Assembly (NCBI RefSeq): GCF_030296695.1 | Contig: NZ_AP027737.1 | Coordinates: 310,001 to 374,000, forward strand | Length of the DNA: 64,000 bases | From: Agromyces mangrovi | GTDB taxonomy: Bacteria > Actinomycetota > Actinomycetes > Actinomycetales > Microbacteriaceae | Direction of reading: 5' to 3' | Shown here: piece after piece, positions 25,436-34,788 of the stretch | Numbering within the stretch: the first letter of the stretch is position 1 | How the letters are laid out: each line of letters begins with the position of its first letter | The notes under the pieces: model-generated | Told to the model about the DNA's origin: nothing | What the model saw: only the letters and a program-made list of their open reading frames with translations | The model's database searches: none | Program-made: the position numbers and the translations under genes

Positions 25436-26854
25436 GTGGCCGATGCAGATGGCCCCGGCGACGACCGGAGTCCCGAGGACGAATTCCGCGACATGCTGCG
25501 CGAGATCCTGTCCGGCGGCGCGGGCGTCGACCCCGCCCAGCTCGCCGGTGCGGCCGGGCTCCCGAACGATCCGGCGAGCGTCGCCGCGCTGTTCAGCCAG
25601 CTCCAGCAGGCGATGACCTCGGGCGGCGACGGCATCAACCGCGACCTCGCCCTCCAGCAGGGCGTCGCCCGCGCGAACGACGGCCAGCAGGACACGGATG
25701 CGGCGAGCCGCGCCGCCTGGGAGCAGGCGTACCACGTGGCCGCGCTCTGGCTCGACGAGGCCGTCGCGGTCTCGAGCCTGACCGACGCCCCGGTGCTGCT
25801 GAGCCGGCGACGCTGGGTCGAGCAGACCATGCCCGTCTGGACCCAGCTCGCGGAGCCGGTCGCGTCGAGCATCGCGGACTCGCTCACGAAGGTCATGTCG
25901 GAGCAGGCGCCCGAGGAGCTGCGCGGCATGATGGCCGGCGCCAGCCAGATGATGCGCTCGATCGGCGGCACGCTCTTCGCCATGCAGCTCGGCCAGGTCG
26001 TCGGGCAGCTCTCGGCCGAGGTGGTGTCGGGCGGCGACGTCGGCATCCCGCTGCTCGAGGACGGCACCGCGGCCGTGCTGCCGCAGAACGCCGCCGAGTT
26101 CGGCGAGGGCCTCGACATCCCCGACGACCAGATCCAGCTCTACCTCGCGGTGCGCGAACTCGCGCACGCGCGCCTCTTCCGGCACGCGAGGTGGCTGCGG
26201 CTGAAGCTCATCTCGTCGATCACGGACTTCGCCCGGGGCATCCGCATCGACACCGACCGCATCGAGGAGCTCGCGAGCGACTTCGACCCGTCGAACCCCG
26301 AGGCGCTGCGCGATGCGCTCGTCAACGGCTCGCTCATCCCGCCGAAGACGGAGGAGCAGCAGGTCGCGCTCGCACGTCTCGAGACCATGCTCGCGCTCAT
26401 CGAGGGCTGGGTCGACGTCGTGACCGCGCGAGCGACCGAGCGCCTGCCGTCGAGCGGCGCGATCGCCGAGACCATCCGCCGCCGCCGCGCGACCGGCGGG
26501 CCGGCCGAGTCGGCCTTCGGCACGCTCGTCGGCCTCGAGCTGCGCCCGCGCCGCCTGCGCGAGGCCGCCGCGATGTGGACCGCCGTCACCGACGCGGTGG
26601 GCGTCGCCGGGCGCGACGACCTGTGGTCGCACCCCGACCTGCTGCCGAGCTCGGCCGACGTCGACGACCCGGCGCGCATCGTCGCGCGGCTCACCGGCGA
26701 GCGCACCGAGGAGGAGGCGAGCGAGGCCGACGCGTTCGACCAGGCGCTCGAGGCGCTGCTGCGCGGCGAGACGCCCGGTGCGAGCGAGGACGCCGATTCG
26801 CCCGACACGGGCGCGCCCGACGACGAGGGCTCGCCCGACGCCGATCGCGGCTGA
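25436..26854 (+). CDS. zinc-dependent metalloprotease-like protein (DUF2342 family)
   Basis: A 472-residue cytosolic protein of the DUF2342 family, annotated as zinc-dependent metalloproteases or F420-biosynthesis-associated hydrolases in actinobacteria. The candidate metal-binding helix is RELAHARLFRHARWLR near residue 240, with EGWVDVV further on as the likely third-ligand segment. The N- and C-termini are acidic and disordered. It starts with GTG at 25436 behind GGGAGGTGG. Synteny (divergent from the YlbL-like gene, followed by the E1/cyclodehydratase-like gene) matches mycobacteria from memory. Substrate unknown. Confidence 0.85.
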   Translation: MADADGPGDDRSPEDEFRDMLREILSGGAGVDPAQLAGAAGLPNDPASVAALFSQLQQAMTSGGDGINRDLALQQGVARANDGQQDTDAASRAAWEQAYHVAALWLDEAVAVSSLTDAPVLLSRRRWVEQTMPVWTQLAEPVASSIADSLTKVMSEQAPEELRGMMAGASQMMRSIGGTLFAMQLGQVVGQLSAEVVSGGDVGIPLLEDGTAAVLPQNAAEFGEGLDIPDDQIQLYLAVRELAHARLFRHARWLRLKLISSITDFARGIRIDTDRIEELASDFDPSNPEALRDALVNGSLIPPKTEEQQVALARLETMLALIEGWVDVVTARATERLPSSGAIAETIRRRRATGGPAESAFGTLVGLELRPRRLREAAAMWTAVTDAVGVAGRDDLWSHPDLLPSSADVDDPARIVARLTGERTEEEASEADAFDQALEALLRGETPGASEDADSPDTGAPDDEGSPDADRG

Positions 26855-26958
26855 CTCCGCTTCCGTTCCGGCCTGATCGGGCCTGTGGAGAGCGCCTCGC
26901 CTCCACAGATCCGCCGCCGGGCTCCCGAGCGGATGCCCCGTGCGGCAGTCTCTCTCGC

Positions 26959-27819
26959 ATGCCCGCACGCATCGACCCGCGCGTCCCCCTCGTCTGGCGC
27001 ACGCCCGCCGACCTCCAGCTCGGCGCCGCCCGGCCGCTCGCGGTGCTGCGCGACGCCGACCACGTCGACCTCGCGCTCGTGGAGGCGCTGCGCGCCGGCG
27101 CCGGCCGCGCGAGCCTCGAGCGGCTCGCGCAGCGCCTCGGCGCGGAGGACGGCGACGTCGACGTGTTCCTCGCCACCGTCGAGACGGCCCTCGACGCCCC
27201 CGACCCGGAGGTCGACGCCCGCTTGGCCGTCGACGGCGATCGCGCCCGGTGCGAGCGCCTCGCCGCCGACCTCGCGGCGGTCGGCTACGAGGTCGTGGGG
27301 CCCGAGCACGACGCCGACGACATCGACCTCGCGATCGTGGTCGCCGACCACGTGGTCGACCCGCGCCGGGTGGCGGGGTGGATGGCGCGGGACGTGCCGC
27401 ACCTGCGCGTGCTGTTCGACGACGCCGGCGCGGTCGTCGGCCCGCTCGTCGAGCCGGGCGAGGGGCCGTGCCTGCACTGCATCGAGCTCGCGCGCGTCGA
27501 CGCCGACCCCGCCTGGCCCGCGATCGCGTCGCAGCTGCTCGGGCGGCCGGCCCGGGGCATCCGTCGCCTCACGCTCCTGCACGCGATGACCGCCGCGACG
27601 CTCGCGGTCGATGCCCGGCTGCGCCGCCAGGACACGGGGCTCGCCGCCCGCGCCCTGCGGTTCGACCCGGTCAGCGCCGAATCGCGCCCCGAGCCGGTGC
27701 CGTCGCATCCGGGCTGCGGGTGCCGATCTCTCGGAGGAACCGTGACGGCGCTCGCACCGATCGCGACTGACCGCCCCGTTCCGACCAGCTCACCTCGAGT
27801 CGGCGTCGTGCCCGCGTGA
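26959..27819 (+). CDS. cyclodehydratase/ThiF-like protein (orphan TOMM-type E1 domain)
   Basis: A 286-residue protein resembling the bacteriocin cyclodehydratase (E1-like) domain that binds precursor leader peptides. GPCLHCIELARVD supplies a CxxC pair and HPGCGC a second Cys pair near the end, together a likely zinc knuckle. It lacks an obvious ATP-binding GxGxxG site, so it is probably not an adenylating enzyme. No precursor peptide, YcaO or dehydrogenase gene is nearby, so a RiPP role is doubtful. The last 30 or so residues after CGCRSLGG have no family character and overlap the converging helicase gene by about 150 bases. Confidence 0.7.
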   Translation: MPARIDPRVPLVWRTPADLQLGAARPLAVLRDADHVDLALVEALRAGAGRASLERLAQRLGAEDGDVDVFLATVETALDAPDPEVDARLAVDGDRARCERLAADLAAVGYEVVGPEHDADDIDLAIVVADHVVDPRRVAGWMARDVPHLRVLFDDAGAVVGPLVEPGEGPCLHCIELARVDADPAWPAIASQLLGRPARGIRRLTLLHAMTAATLAVDARLRRQDTGLAARALRFDPVSAESRPEPVPSHPGCGCRSLGGTVTALAPIATDRPVPTSSPRVGVVPA

Positions 27820-29400
27820 TGCCCACGTAGAGGAGGCGCCGCTCCTCGTCGACCTGCTCGAGGCCCGACGCGTACGAGATGGGCAGCAGTCCCTCCGACA
27901 GGCCGACGAGGAAGACCGTGTCCCACTCGAGGCCCTTCGCCGAGTGCAGCGTCGCGAGCGTGACCGCGGAGACCGTCGGCTCGTGCTGCGCGGCGGCGCG
28001 TTCGAGCAGGTCGTCGGTGAACCGGCGGAATGTCGTGCCGTCGGGCACGTCGTCGACGAGCCGCACGAGCGCGTTGTACGCCTCCCAGCGATCGCGCACC
28101 GCACCGGGCCCCTCGGGCGGCGACTGGCTCCACCCGAGCGAGCGCATCACGTCGCTGACCGACTTGAACAGCGGCTCGTCGGCGATCGTGAGCGACGCCG
28201 CGCGCAGCGCCTGCACGGCCTGCTTCACCTCGGGCTGGTCGAAGAATCGCCGCGCACCGCGCAGCCGGGAGCTCACGCCCACCTCGTCGAGTGCGCGCTC
28301 CAGCACCGCCGACTGGGCGTTCACGCGGTACAGCACCGCGATCGACTCCGGCTGCTCCCCTCCTCGATCAGCTCGAGCACGCGCTGGGCGACCTGCCGCG
28401 CCTCGGCGATGTCGGTGGGGTGCTCGCGCACGACCGGCTGCGGCGCGGCGGCGTCGGTGCGCTCGCTCGTGAGCGCCAGCGCGCCGGGGCGACCGCGCAT
28501 GAGCCGGTTCGCGACGTCGACGATCGGCGGGAGCGATCGGTAGTTGTGCTCGAGACGCAGCACCGTGGCATCCGGATACCGCGACTCGAAGCCGAGCAGG
28601 TAGTCGGGCCGCGCCCCGGCGAACGAGTAGATGGTCTGGCTCGCGTCGCCGACGACGCAGACCTCGCTGCGGTCGCCGAGCCACAGGTCGAGCAGCCGCT
28701 GCTGGGCGGGCGAGACGTCCTGGTACTCGTCGACCACGAAGAAGCGGTATTGCTCGCGCACATGCAGGGCGACGGATGCCTCGTGCTCGATCATGCCCGC
28801 GGTCGCGAGCAGCACGTCCTCGAAGTCGATGCGCCGCGCCTCGTCCTTCATGCGCTCGTAGCCCGCGTGCAGGTCGAGCGCCTGCTCGACGGTGAGCGCG
28901 CCGGGGGCCCCGCGCGACGTGAGCCGCGCGGCGTGCTGGTCGATCGACTGCCCCGACACCTTGCGCAGCTCGATGTCGGCCGCGAGGTCGCGCAGGGTGG
29001 CGGTGTCGACGCGGATGCGCAGGCGTTCGGCGGCCTGGCCGAGCACGCGCGCCTTGCCGTCGAGCACCTGCGGCGCGCTGCCTCCGACCACGAGCGGCCA
29101 GAAGTAGTTGAGCTGCGCGAGGGCGGCGGCGTGGAAGGTGCGGGTCGCCACGCCCGCGGCGCCGAGCGTGCGCAGCCGGCCGCGCAGCTCGGCCGCGGCG
29201 CGCGTGGTGAAGGTGAGCGCCATGACGCGCTCGGGCGTGTAGGCCCCGGTGCGCACGCCGTAGGCGATGCGGTGCGTGATGGCGCGGGTCTTGCCGGTGC
29301 CGGCGCCGGCGAGCACGCAGACCGGGCCGAGCAGCGACTCGGCCGCCAGTCGCTGCTGGTCGTCGAGCGCGTCGAGGAGCGAGTCGGGGTCGTCGCTCAT
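27671..29400 (-). CDS. uvrD2: UvrD2-type superfamily 1 DNA helicase, one frameshift
   Basis: About 576 residues when joined. From ATG at 29400: Walker A VLAGAGTGKTRA, motif Ia LTFTTRAAAEL, Walker B FFVVDEYQDVSPAQQ, motif III VVGDASQTIYSFAGA and motif IV HNYRS, then VLELIEE; the other frame continues with QPESIAVLYRVNAQS, LHSAKGLEWDTVFLVGL and VGITRARRRL. One added base in the CCCC run at 28357-28360 joins the halves as LIEEGEQPESIAVLY. It is a 3'-5' DNA helicase for repair. It is shorter than mycobacterial UvrD2 and shows no HRDC domain. ATG overlaps the nudC stop by four bases. Confidence 0.87.
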
Positions 29401-30328
29401 GCGTGCCCGTCGATGTCGCCGCCGTACCACTCCTCGAGCATCCAGCGGGCGATCGACGACGAGCCGGGCAGGGCGATCTCCCCGCGGCGGCGGCCAGCGC
29501 CTCCCGCGTGTACCAGCGCAGCTCGACGATCTCCTCGCCGTCGGGGCGCACTGCGTCGGCGTCGTCGACCGATGCGGCGAACGCGACCATGAGCGAGGCC
29601 GGGAACGGCCACGGCTGCGAGCCCAGGTAGCGCACGTCGGTCACCTCGAGGCCCGCCTCCTCCTCGATCTCGCGCACGACGGCGGCCTCGAGCGACTCCC
29701 CCGGCTCGACGAACCCGGCGAGCACCGAGAACCGGTGCTGCTCCCACATGGCGTTCGACCCGAGCAGCACGCGGCCGTCGCCGTCGGTGACGAGCACGAT
29801 CACGGCGGGGTCGGTGCGCGGGAAGATCTGGCGGTCCTCCGCCGTGCAGCGGCGCACCCAGCCGCCCTGCTCGGGCTCGGACGGCGCACCGCAGACCGGG
29901 CAGAACCGGTGCGAGTCGTGCCAGTTCGCGAGCGCGACGGCCTCGGTGAACAGCCCGGCATCGCGGTCGGCGAGCCCGGTCACGACGGCGCGCAGGCCGG
30001 CCCAGCGCGCCTCCTCGGGCTCGAGGGCGTGTGCGGCGTCGTCATCGAGCAGGTGCGCCACGACGCGCAGCGACGAGCCGTCGTCGCCGGCGATGGTGCG
30101 ACCCAGGTAGATGCGGATCTCGGACGCCGGCACGTCGGCGCGCGGCAGCAGCGCGAGCTCGAGCGGGGAGCCGTCGACGCGTTGCGCCATGAGCGCCCGG
30201 CCGCGCCAGACGGGCAGTACGCGCACGTCGTCGGCCGCGTCGAGCGTGTCGAACAGTCCGGGATCGACGCGTGCATCGGCGTCGCGATCGAGCGCCGATC
30301 GGGCGAGCGGCGGCACGGGAACCGGCAT
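29397..30328 (-). CDS. nudC: NAD+ diphosphatase NudC, one frameshift near the C-terminus
   Basis: About 310 residues when joined. It has an N-terminal domain, a zinc-ribbon region (FCPVCGAP ... RRCTAE), and the Nudix box GFVEPGESLEAAVVREIEEE-AGL followed by the NADH-pyrophosphatase signature SQPWPFPASLM. It hydrolyses NAD(H) and can decap NAD-capped RNA. Only three of the four classical zinc cysteines are seen. The reading frame breaks at REALAAAAG; adding one base to the CCCC run at 29480-29483 gives GEIALPGSSSIARWML and the stop at 29397. The start is ATG at 30328. It is coupled to uvrD2 downstream and divergent from the APH-fold gene. Confidence 0.88.
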
Positions 30329-30416
30329 CGGCGACCTCTCTGCTTGCGGCGGCGGAGATACCGCGAGGGTGTGGCGCTCGACCACGGGGAAGCCCGGCGA
30401 GCCTAGGCTGAGACCC

Positions 30417-31609
30417 ATGGCCAGACCACCTCTCACTCTAGCCGCGTTGGCCACGGCGGCTGTTCCGGGGCTCGAGGTGTCGGGGGCGCGACCGCACTCG
30501 CGCGGGTCGTACGGGCAGTTCGACTCCGCGCTGCTGCGCAGCACCGACGGTCGCACGCTCCTCATCCGCGTGCCGACGTCGTCGGGCGCCGAGCTCGAGC
30601 AGTCGGCCGACCTCGTCGCCCTGCGCGCCCTCTCGGCGGGCATCCGCGCCCGGCTCCCGTTCGCCGTGCCCACGTTCGTCGGGCAGGCGCCCGTGTCGGG
30701 CACGCGTGCGGTCGTGTACGACTACGTGCCGGGCGCGGTGCGCGACGCCGACGAACTCACGGCCGAGCCGGTGCTCGCCGCGGAGGTCGGCGCGTCGATC
30801 GCCGCGATCCACGGCCTGCCGTCGGCGTTCCTCGCCGAGTCCGGGCTCCCCGGCACACCGCGGCCGAGAGCCGGTCGGCGGTCATCGAGCTCATCGGCCG
30901 GGCCGCCGACACCGGCCGCGTGCCGGCCGCGCTGCTGCGCCGGTGGGAGTCGGCCGCGGACGACGCCGAGCTCTGGCAGTTCGCGCCGACCGTGATCAAC
31001 GGCGGGCTGGCGGCCGACTCGATCCTCGTCGAGGGCACGCACGTGTCGGGCGTCATCGGCTGGTCGGGCCTGCAGGCCGGCGACCCGGCCCGCGACCTGC
31101 ACTGGCTGATGACCGCGCGCGGCGAGGCGGCGGAGCACGCGCTGTCGGCGTACCTGCGTGCGCGCGGCGGCCCGCAGGACGGCGGGATCGCGCAGCGCGC
31201 GCTGCTGCACGGCGAACTGGAGCTCGCGCGCTGGCTGCTGCACGGCGTCGAGACGCGCGACCCCGAGATCGTCGACGACGCGGTCGGGCTGCTCGACGGC
31301 CTCGTCGACACCGTGCACGCCGACGAGTCGCCCGCCCTCTCGACCGACACGGGGCCGGTCATGGCGGTCGCCGACGTCGAGGAACTGCTCGACCGCACCC
31401 CGCGGACGGGCGGCGGCAGCGAGGCGTCCAGCATGCTCACCGACAGCTACGACCGTTCCGACCTCGAGCGCATGGCCGCCGGCGAGCGCGACGACGACGA
31501 GGCGGATGCCACGGGGGCCCTGCCGCTCGACCTGACCGGGTGGGGCGACGACGCGGATCAGGACGCGGACGACGACGACCAGGACGCGAGCAGCTCCGCC
31601 TCGTCGTAG
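30417..31609 (+). CDS. aminoglycoside-phosphotransferase-fold protein, kinase motifs lost; one frameshift
   Basis: About 397 residues when joined. ATG at 30417 begins MARPPLTLAALA; the N-lobe includes SRGSYGQFDSALLRS and IRVPTSSGAE; after ESGLPG the frame changes. Adding one base to the CTCCCC run near 30848-30850 gives a continuous HTAAESRSAVIEL. In the C-lobe, where APH enzymes have HGDxxxxN and later VIDWxD, this protein reads NGGLAADS and VIGWSG: the catalytic Asp, the Asn and the metal-binding Asp are all replaced, while AGDPARDL is kept. It is probably a pseudokinase. The tail is long and acidic. It is divergent from nudC and its last 52 bases overlap the converging adnB. Confidence 0.75.
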
Positions 31610-34600
31610 AGGCGCTCCGGTCGCACGACGGCGTCGTCCTCCACGAAGTAGAAGAGCGCGTCGACCTCCTCGGGCGGCACTTCGCGCCAGGTCGCGAACG
31701 CCAGCCGGTAGAGCGCGAGCTGGGTCTGCTTGAGCTCGAGGTCGCGCGCGTCGCGAGGTGCGGCGCCGGTCTTCCAGTCGACGACCTCGTAGCGGATGCC
31801 CCTGCGGCCGGCGTCGCTGTCGGGGTCGACCTGGTACACCGCGTCGAGCTTGCAGACGAACACGGTGCCGCCGAGCGGCAGGTGGATCTCGACCTCGACC
31901 TCGTCGGGCCTGCGGGTGCCCCACGGCGACGCGGCGAACGTCTCCTGCAGGCGGGCGAGCCGTTCGTGCTCGACGGGCACGGCGTCGTCGGCGTCGAGCT
32001 CGAACGCCTCAGCGTCGACCGCGTCGCCGGCGCCGGTCGACCGCGCCTCGACCCACGAGTGGAAGAGCGTGCCGATGCGCGTGGCCCGGTACGGTCGCTG
32101 CGGGAGCGGACGGCGCAGTTCGGCCACGACGCCCGCGGGGTCGTCGACCCAGTCCTTGAACCGCGACGCGGGCACGCGGGTGGGTCGCTGCGCACCCTGC
32201 TCGTCGGGCGAACGCCGGGCGTCGCGCTCCGCGAGCAGCAGGTCGAGGTCGCGGTCGAGCTCGTCGCAGATCGCCGACGCCGCACCCGACTCGCGAGCGG
32301 CGCGCACCGCCGCGGCCGCCGCGGTCACCCGGGCCCGGCGCGCGCCCAGCGGGTCGAGCGGCCACGTCGCGCGCTGCCCGCCGCCCGCGCGCGGGTTCGT
32401 CTCGTGCACGCTCGGGCCGGGCAGCGCCTCCTCGGCGAGCACGCCGGCCGCCACCAGCTCGTGCAGGTACGGGCTCGGCCCCCGCGCGCCCTTCTGCACC
32501 GACCACCACGACCCGCTGAACAGCAGCTCGCGCCGGGCGCGCGTGACGGCCACGTAGGCGAGCCGCCGCTGCTCCTCCTCGTGCAGGCGACGGATCTCGG
32601 CCTGGTACTCCTTCGTCGCCTCCTCGAACTGCTTCTGGTCGTGCACGCCGCGCCAGGCGAGGTCGGGCAGCTCGTCGCGATCGCCCTTGAACTCGTACGG
32701 CAGCTCGCCGAAGGCGAGCCAGCCCTTGGTCGACAGCGGCGCCGACGGCAGCTCGTCCTCGACGGCGCGTGGCAGGGCGACGAGGTCCCACTCGAGCCCC
32801 TTGGAGCCGTGCACCGTGAGCACCTGCACGGTGCCCGGTTCGGGCTCGTCCTGCCGGGGGCGAGCCGGTCGCGCTGCTCGGCCTCGGCGAGCCAGCCGAG
32901 GAACGCGCCGAGCGTGGGCTGTTCGCTCACGTCGAGGAACCCGGCGAGCAGCTCGTCGAACGCCTCCAGGCTCGGCGCGCCGAGCGGCTGCGCGGCGTTC
33001 GCGCCCACCTCGATGTCGAGCAGCAGCTCGTGCTGCACGAGCGTGACCAGGTCGGCGAGCTCGAGGCCGGCGCGCCGCCGGAGCGACATGAGCTGGGCCC
33101 CCGCGGCGCGCATGCGGGCGAGCCCCTCCTCGCCGATGCGCGCCGTGGCGGCGTGCCCGGCGGGCGCCTCGACCACGAAGTCGAGCGCGTCGACGAGCGA
33201 CGCGTGCTCCTCGGCGACGACGCTCGCGCGCATGCGCGCCCGCACGTCGTCGTCGAGCGGCTGCAGGGCGTGGTCGCGTGCGGCGAGCCAGCGCGCGGTC
33301 TCGGCGAGCCCGGCGAGGTCGGCCGCGCCGACCTGCCAGCGCGCGCCCCCGAGCAGGCGGAGCAGCTCGGCGCCGGCGCTCGGGTCGTGCAGCACGCGCA
33401 GGGCGCTGACCAGGTCGGCGATGACGGGCTGGTCGAGCAGTCCCGCGAGCCCGAGCACGTGGAAGGGAACGCCCCGCGCCTCGAACGCCTCGGCGAACAC
33501 GTCGACCTGCTTGAGCGTGCGGCAGAGCATCGCGGCCGACGGCGGTCGTCCCCCGCCCCGCAGCCGGACTGCGAACCAGTCGGCGACCGCGGCCGCCTCG
33601 TCTTCGACGGTCTCGCCCCAGCGCAGCTCGACCGCACCCTCACCGGCGCCCGGCGCCGCGCCGAGCGCGCGCTTCGGCACCACCGGATCGTCGAGGAACG
33701 GGCGCAGCAGCGCGTTGGCGGCGTCGAGCACCCGCCGCGGGTTGCGCCAGCTCGTCGAGAGGTCGTAGACCGGGGCATCCGCGTCGCCGAAGTCGCCGCC
33801 GAAGCGCGCCAGGTTCGTGGCGCTCGCCCCGCGCCAGCCGTAGATCGACTGGTCGGGGTCGCCGACGGCCATGACCGATCGCCCGCCGAACAGGGTCGAG
33901 AGCAGGCGGGTCTGCACGACGCTCGTGTCCTGGTACTCGTCGAGCAGCACCGCGCCGTAGCGGTCGCGGTACGCGTCGACGACCTCCGGGTGGCGTGTGC
34001 AGATCTCGAGCGCGAACGCCACCTGGTCGGAGAACTCGAGCAGCCCGCGGCGGCGCTTCTCGAGCGCGAACCGCTCGGCGAGGTCGACCAGCACGGGCAG
34101 GCCGCCGACCTGCTGCATCGCCGACGCGAACGTCGCGTACGGCGTCTTCTTGCGCGCCGAACCGGTGGGCAGGTCGGCCATGGCCAGGAACTGCCGCGCC
34201 ATGACCCGCACGTCGCGCGGGTCGGCCACGTTCTCGGCGATGCCGCGGCTGAGCTCCAGCACCGCGCCGGTGATGCGGTCGGCCGACTGGTCGAGCTCGA
34301 CGAGGCGCTCGTCGTCGCTGTCGAGCACGACGCTGCGGGCGAGCTGCCAGGCGGATGCCTCGCCGAGCAGCGCCGCGTCGGGCTCGCGCCCGATGCGCAT
34401 GGCGTGCTCGCGGTAGATGGCGCTCGCGAAGGCGTTGTAGGTCGAGACCTCGGCGGCGTCGAGCAGGTCGAGCTCGACGCGGGCGATGCCCTCGTGCACC
34501 AGTTGGCCGACGCGGCGCGAGATGCGCTCGGCGAGCTCGCCGGCGGCCTTGCGCGTGAACGTGAGGCCGAGCACCTCGGGCACGGCGACGTGCCCGTTCG

Positions 34601-34763
34601 CGAGCAGCCAGACGACGCGGTTCGCCATGGTCTCGGTCTTGCCGCTGCCGGCGCCCGCCACGACGAGGCTCTGCGCGCGGTGCGGCGCCTCGATCACGGC
34701 GCACTGCTCGTCGGTCGGTGCGGGCAGGCCCAGGCGCGCGGCGATCTCGCGGGCGCCGATCAT
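31558..34763 (-). CDS. adnB: AdnB subunit of the AdnAB helicase-nuclease, one frameshift
   Basis: About 1068 residues when joined. From ATG at 34763: Walker A VVAGAGSGKTETMANRV, LTFTRKAAGELA, LLDEYQDTSVVQTRLL, AVGDPDQSIYGWRGA, then LAEAEQRDRLAP. The other frame starts with QDEPEPG and QVLTVHGSKGLEWDLVAL, VAVTRARREL and ends with a RecB-type nuclease domain (YEVVDWKTGAAP). One base added near 32856-32860 joins them. Together with AdnA it forms the heterodimeric motor-nuclease that resects double-strand breaks in actinobacteria that use AdnAB. It follows adnA by 25 bases on the same strand. Confidence 0.88.
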
Positions 34764-34788
34764 GCGCCGCCCTCCGCGTGCGCCCGGG

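Noticed and set aside
24157..26968. A long minus-strand frame covering the YlbL-like gene and the DUF2342 region
   Set aside because: Only the last part corresponds to the PDZ/Lon domain; the rest mirrors the plus-strand DUF2342 gene.
27671..30703. A single 1010-residue NudC-helicase fusion protein
   Set aside because: The continuous frame passes through a non-homologous middle section. It results from the nudC and uvrD2 frame changes; the true genes overlap by four bases in other frames.
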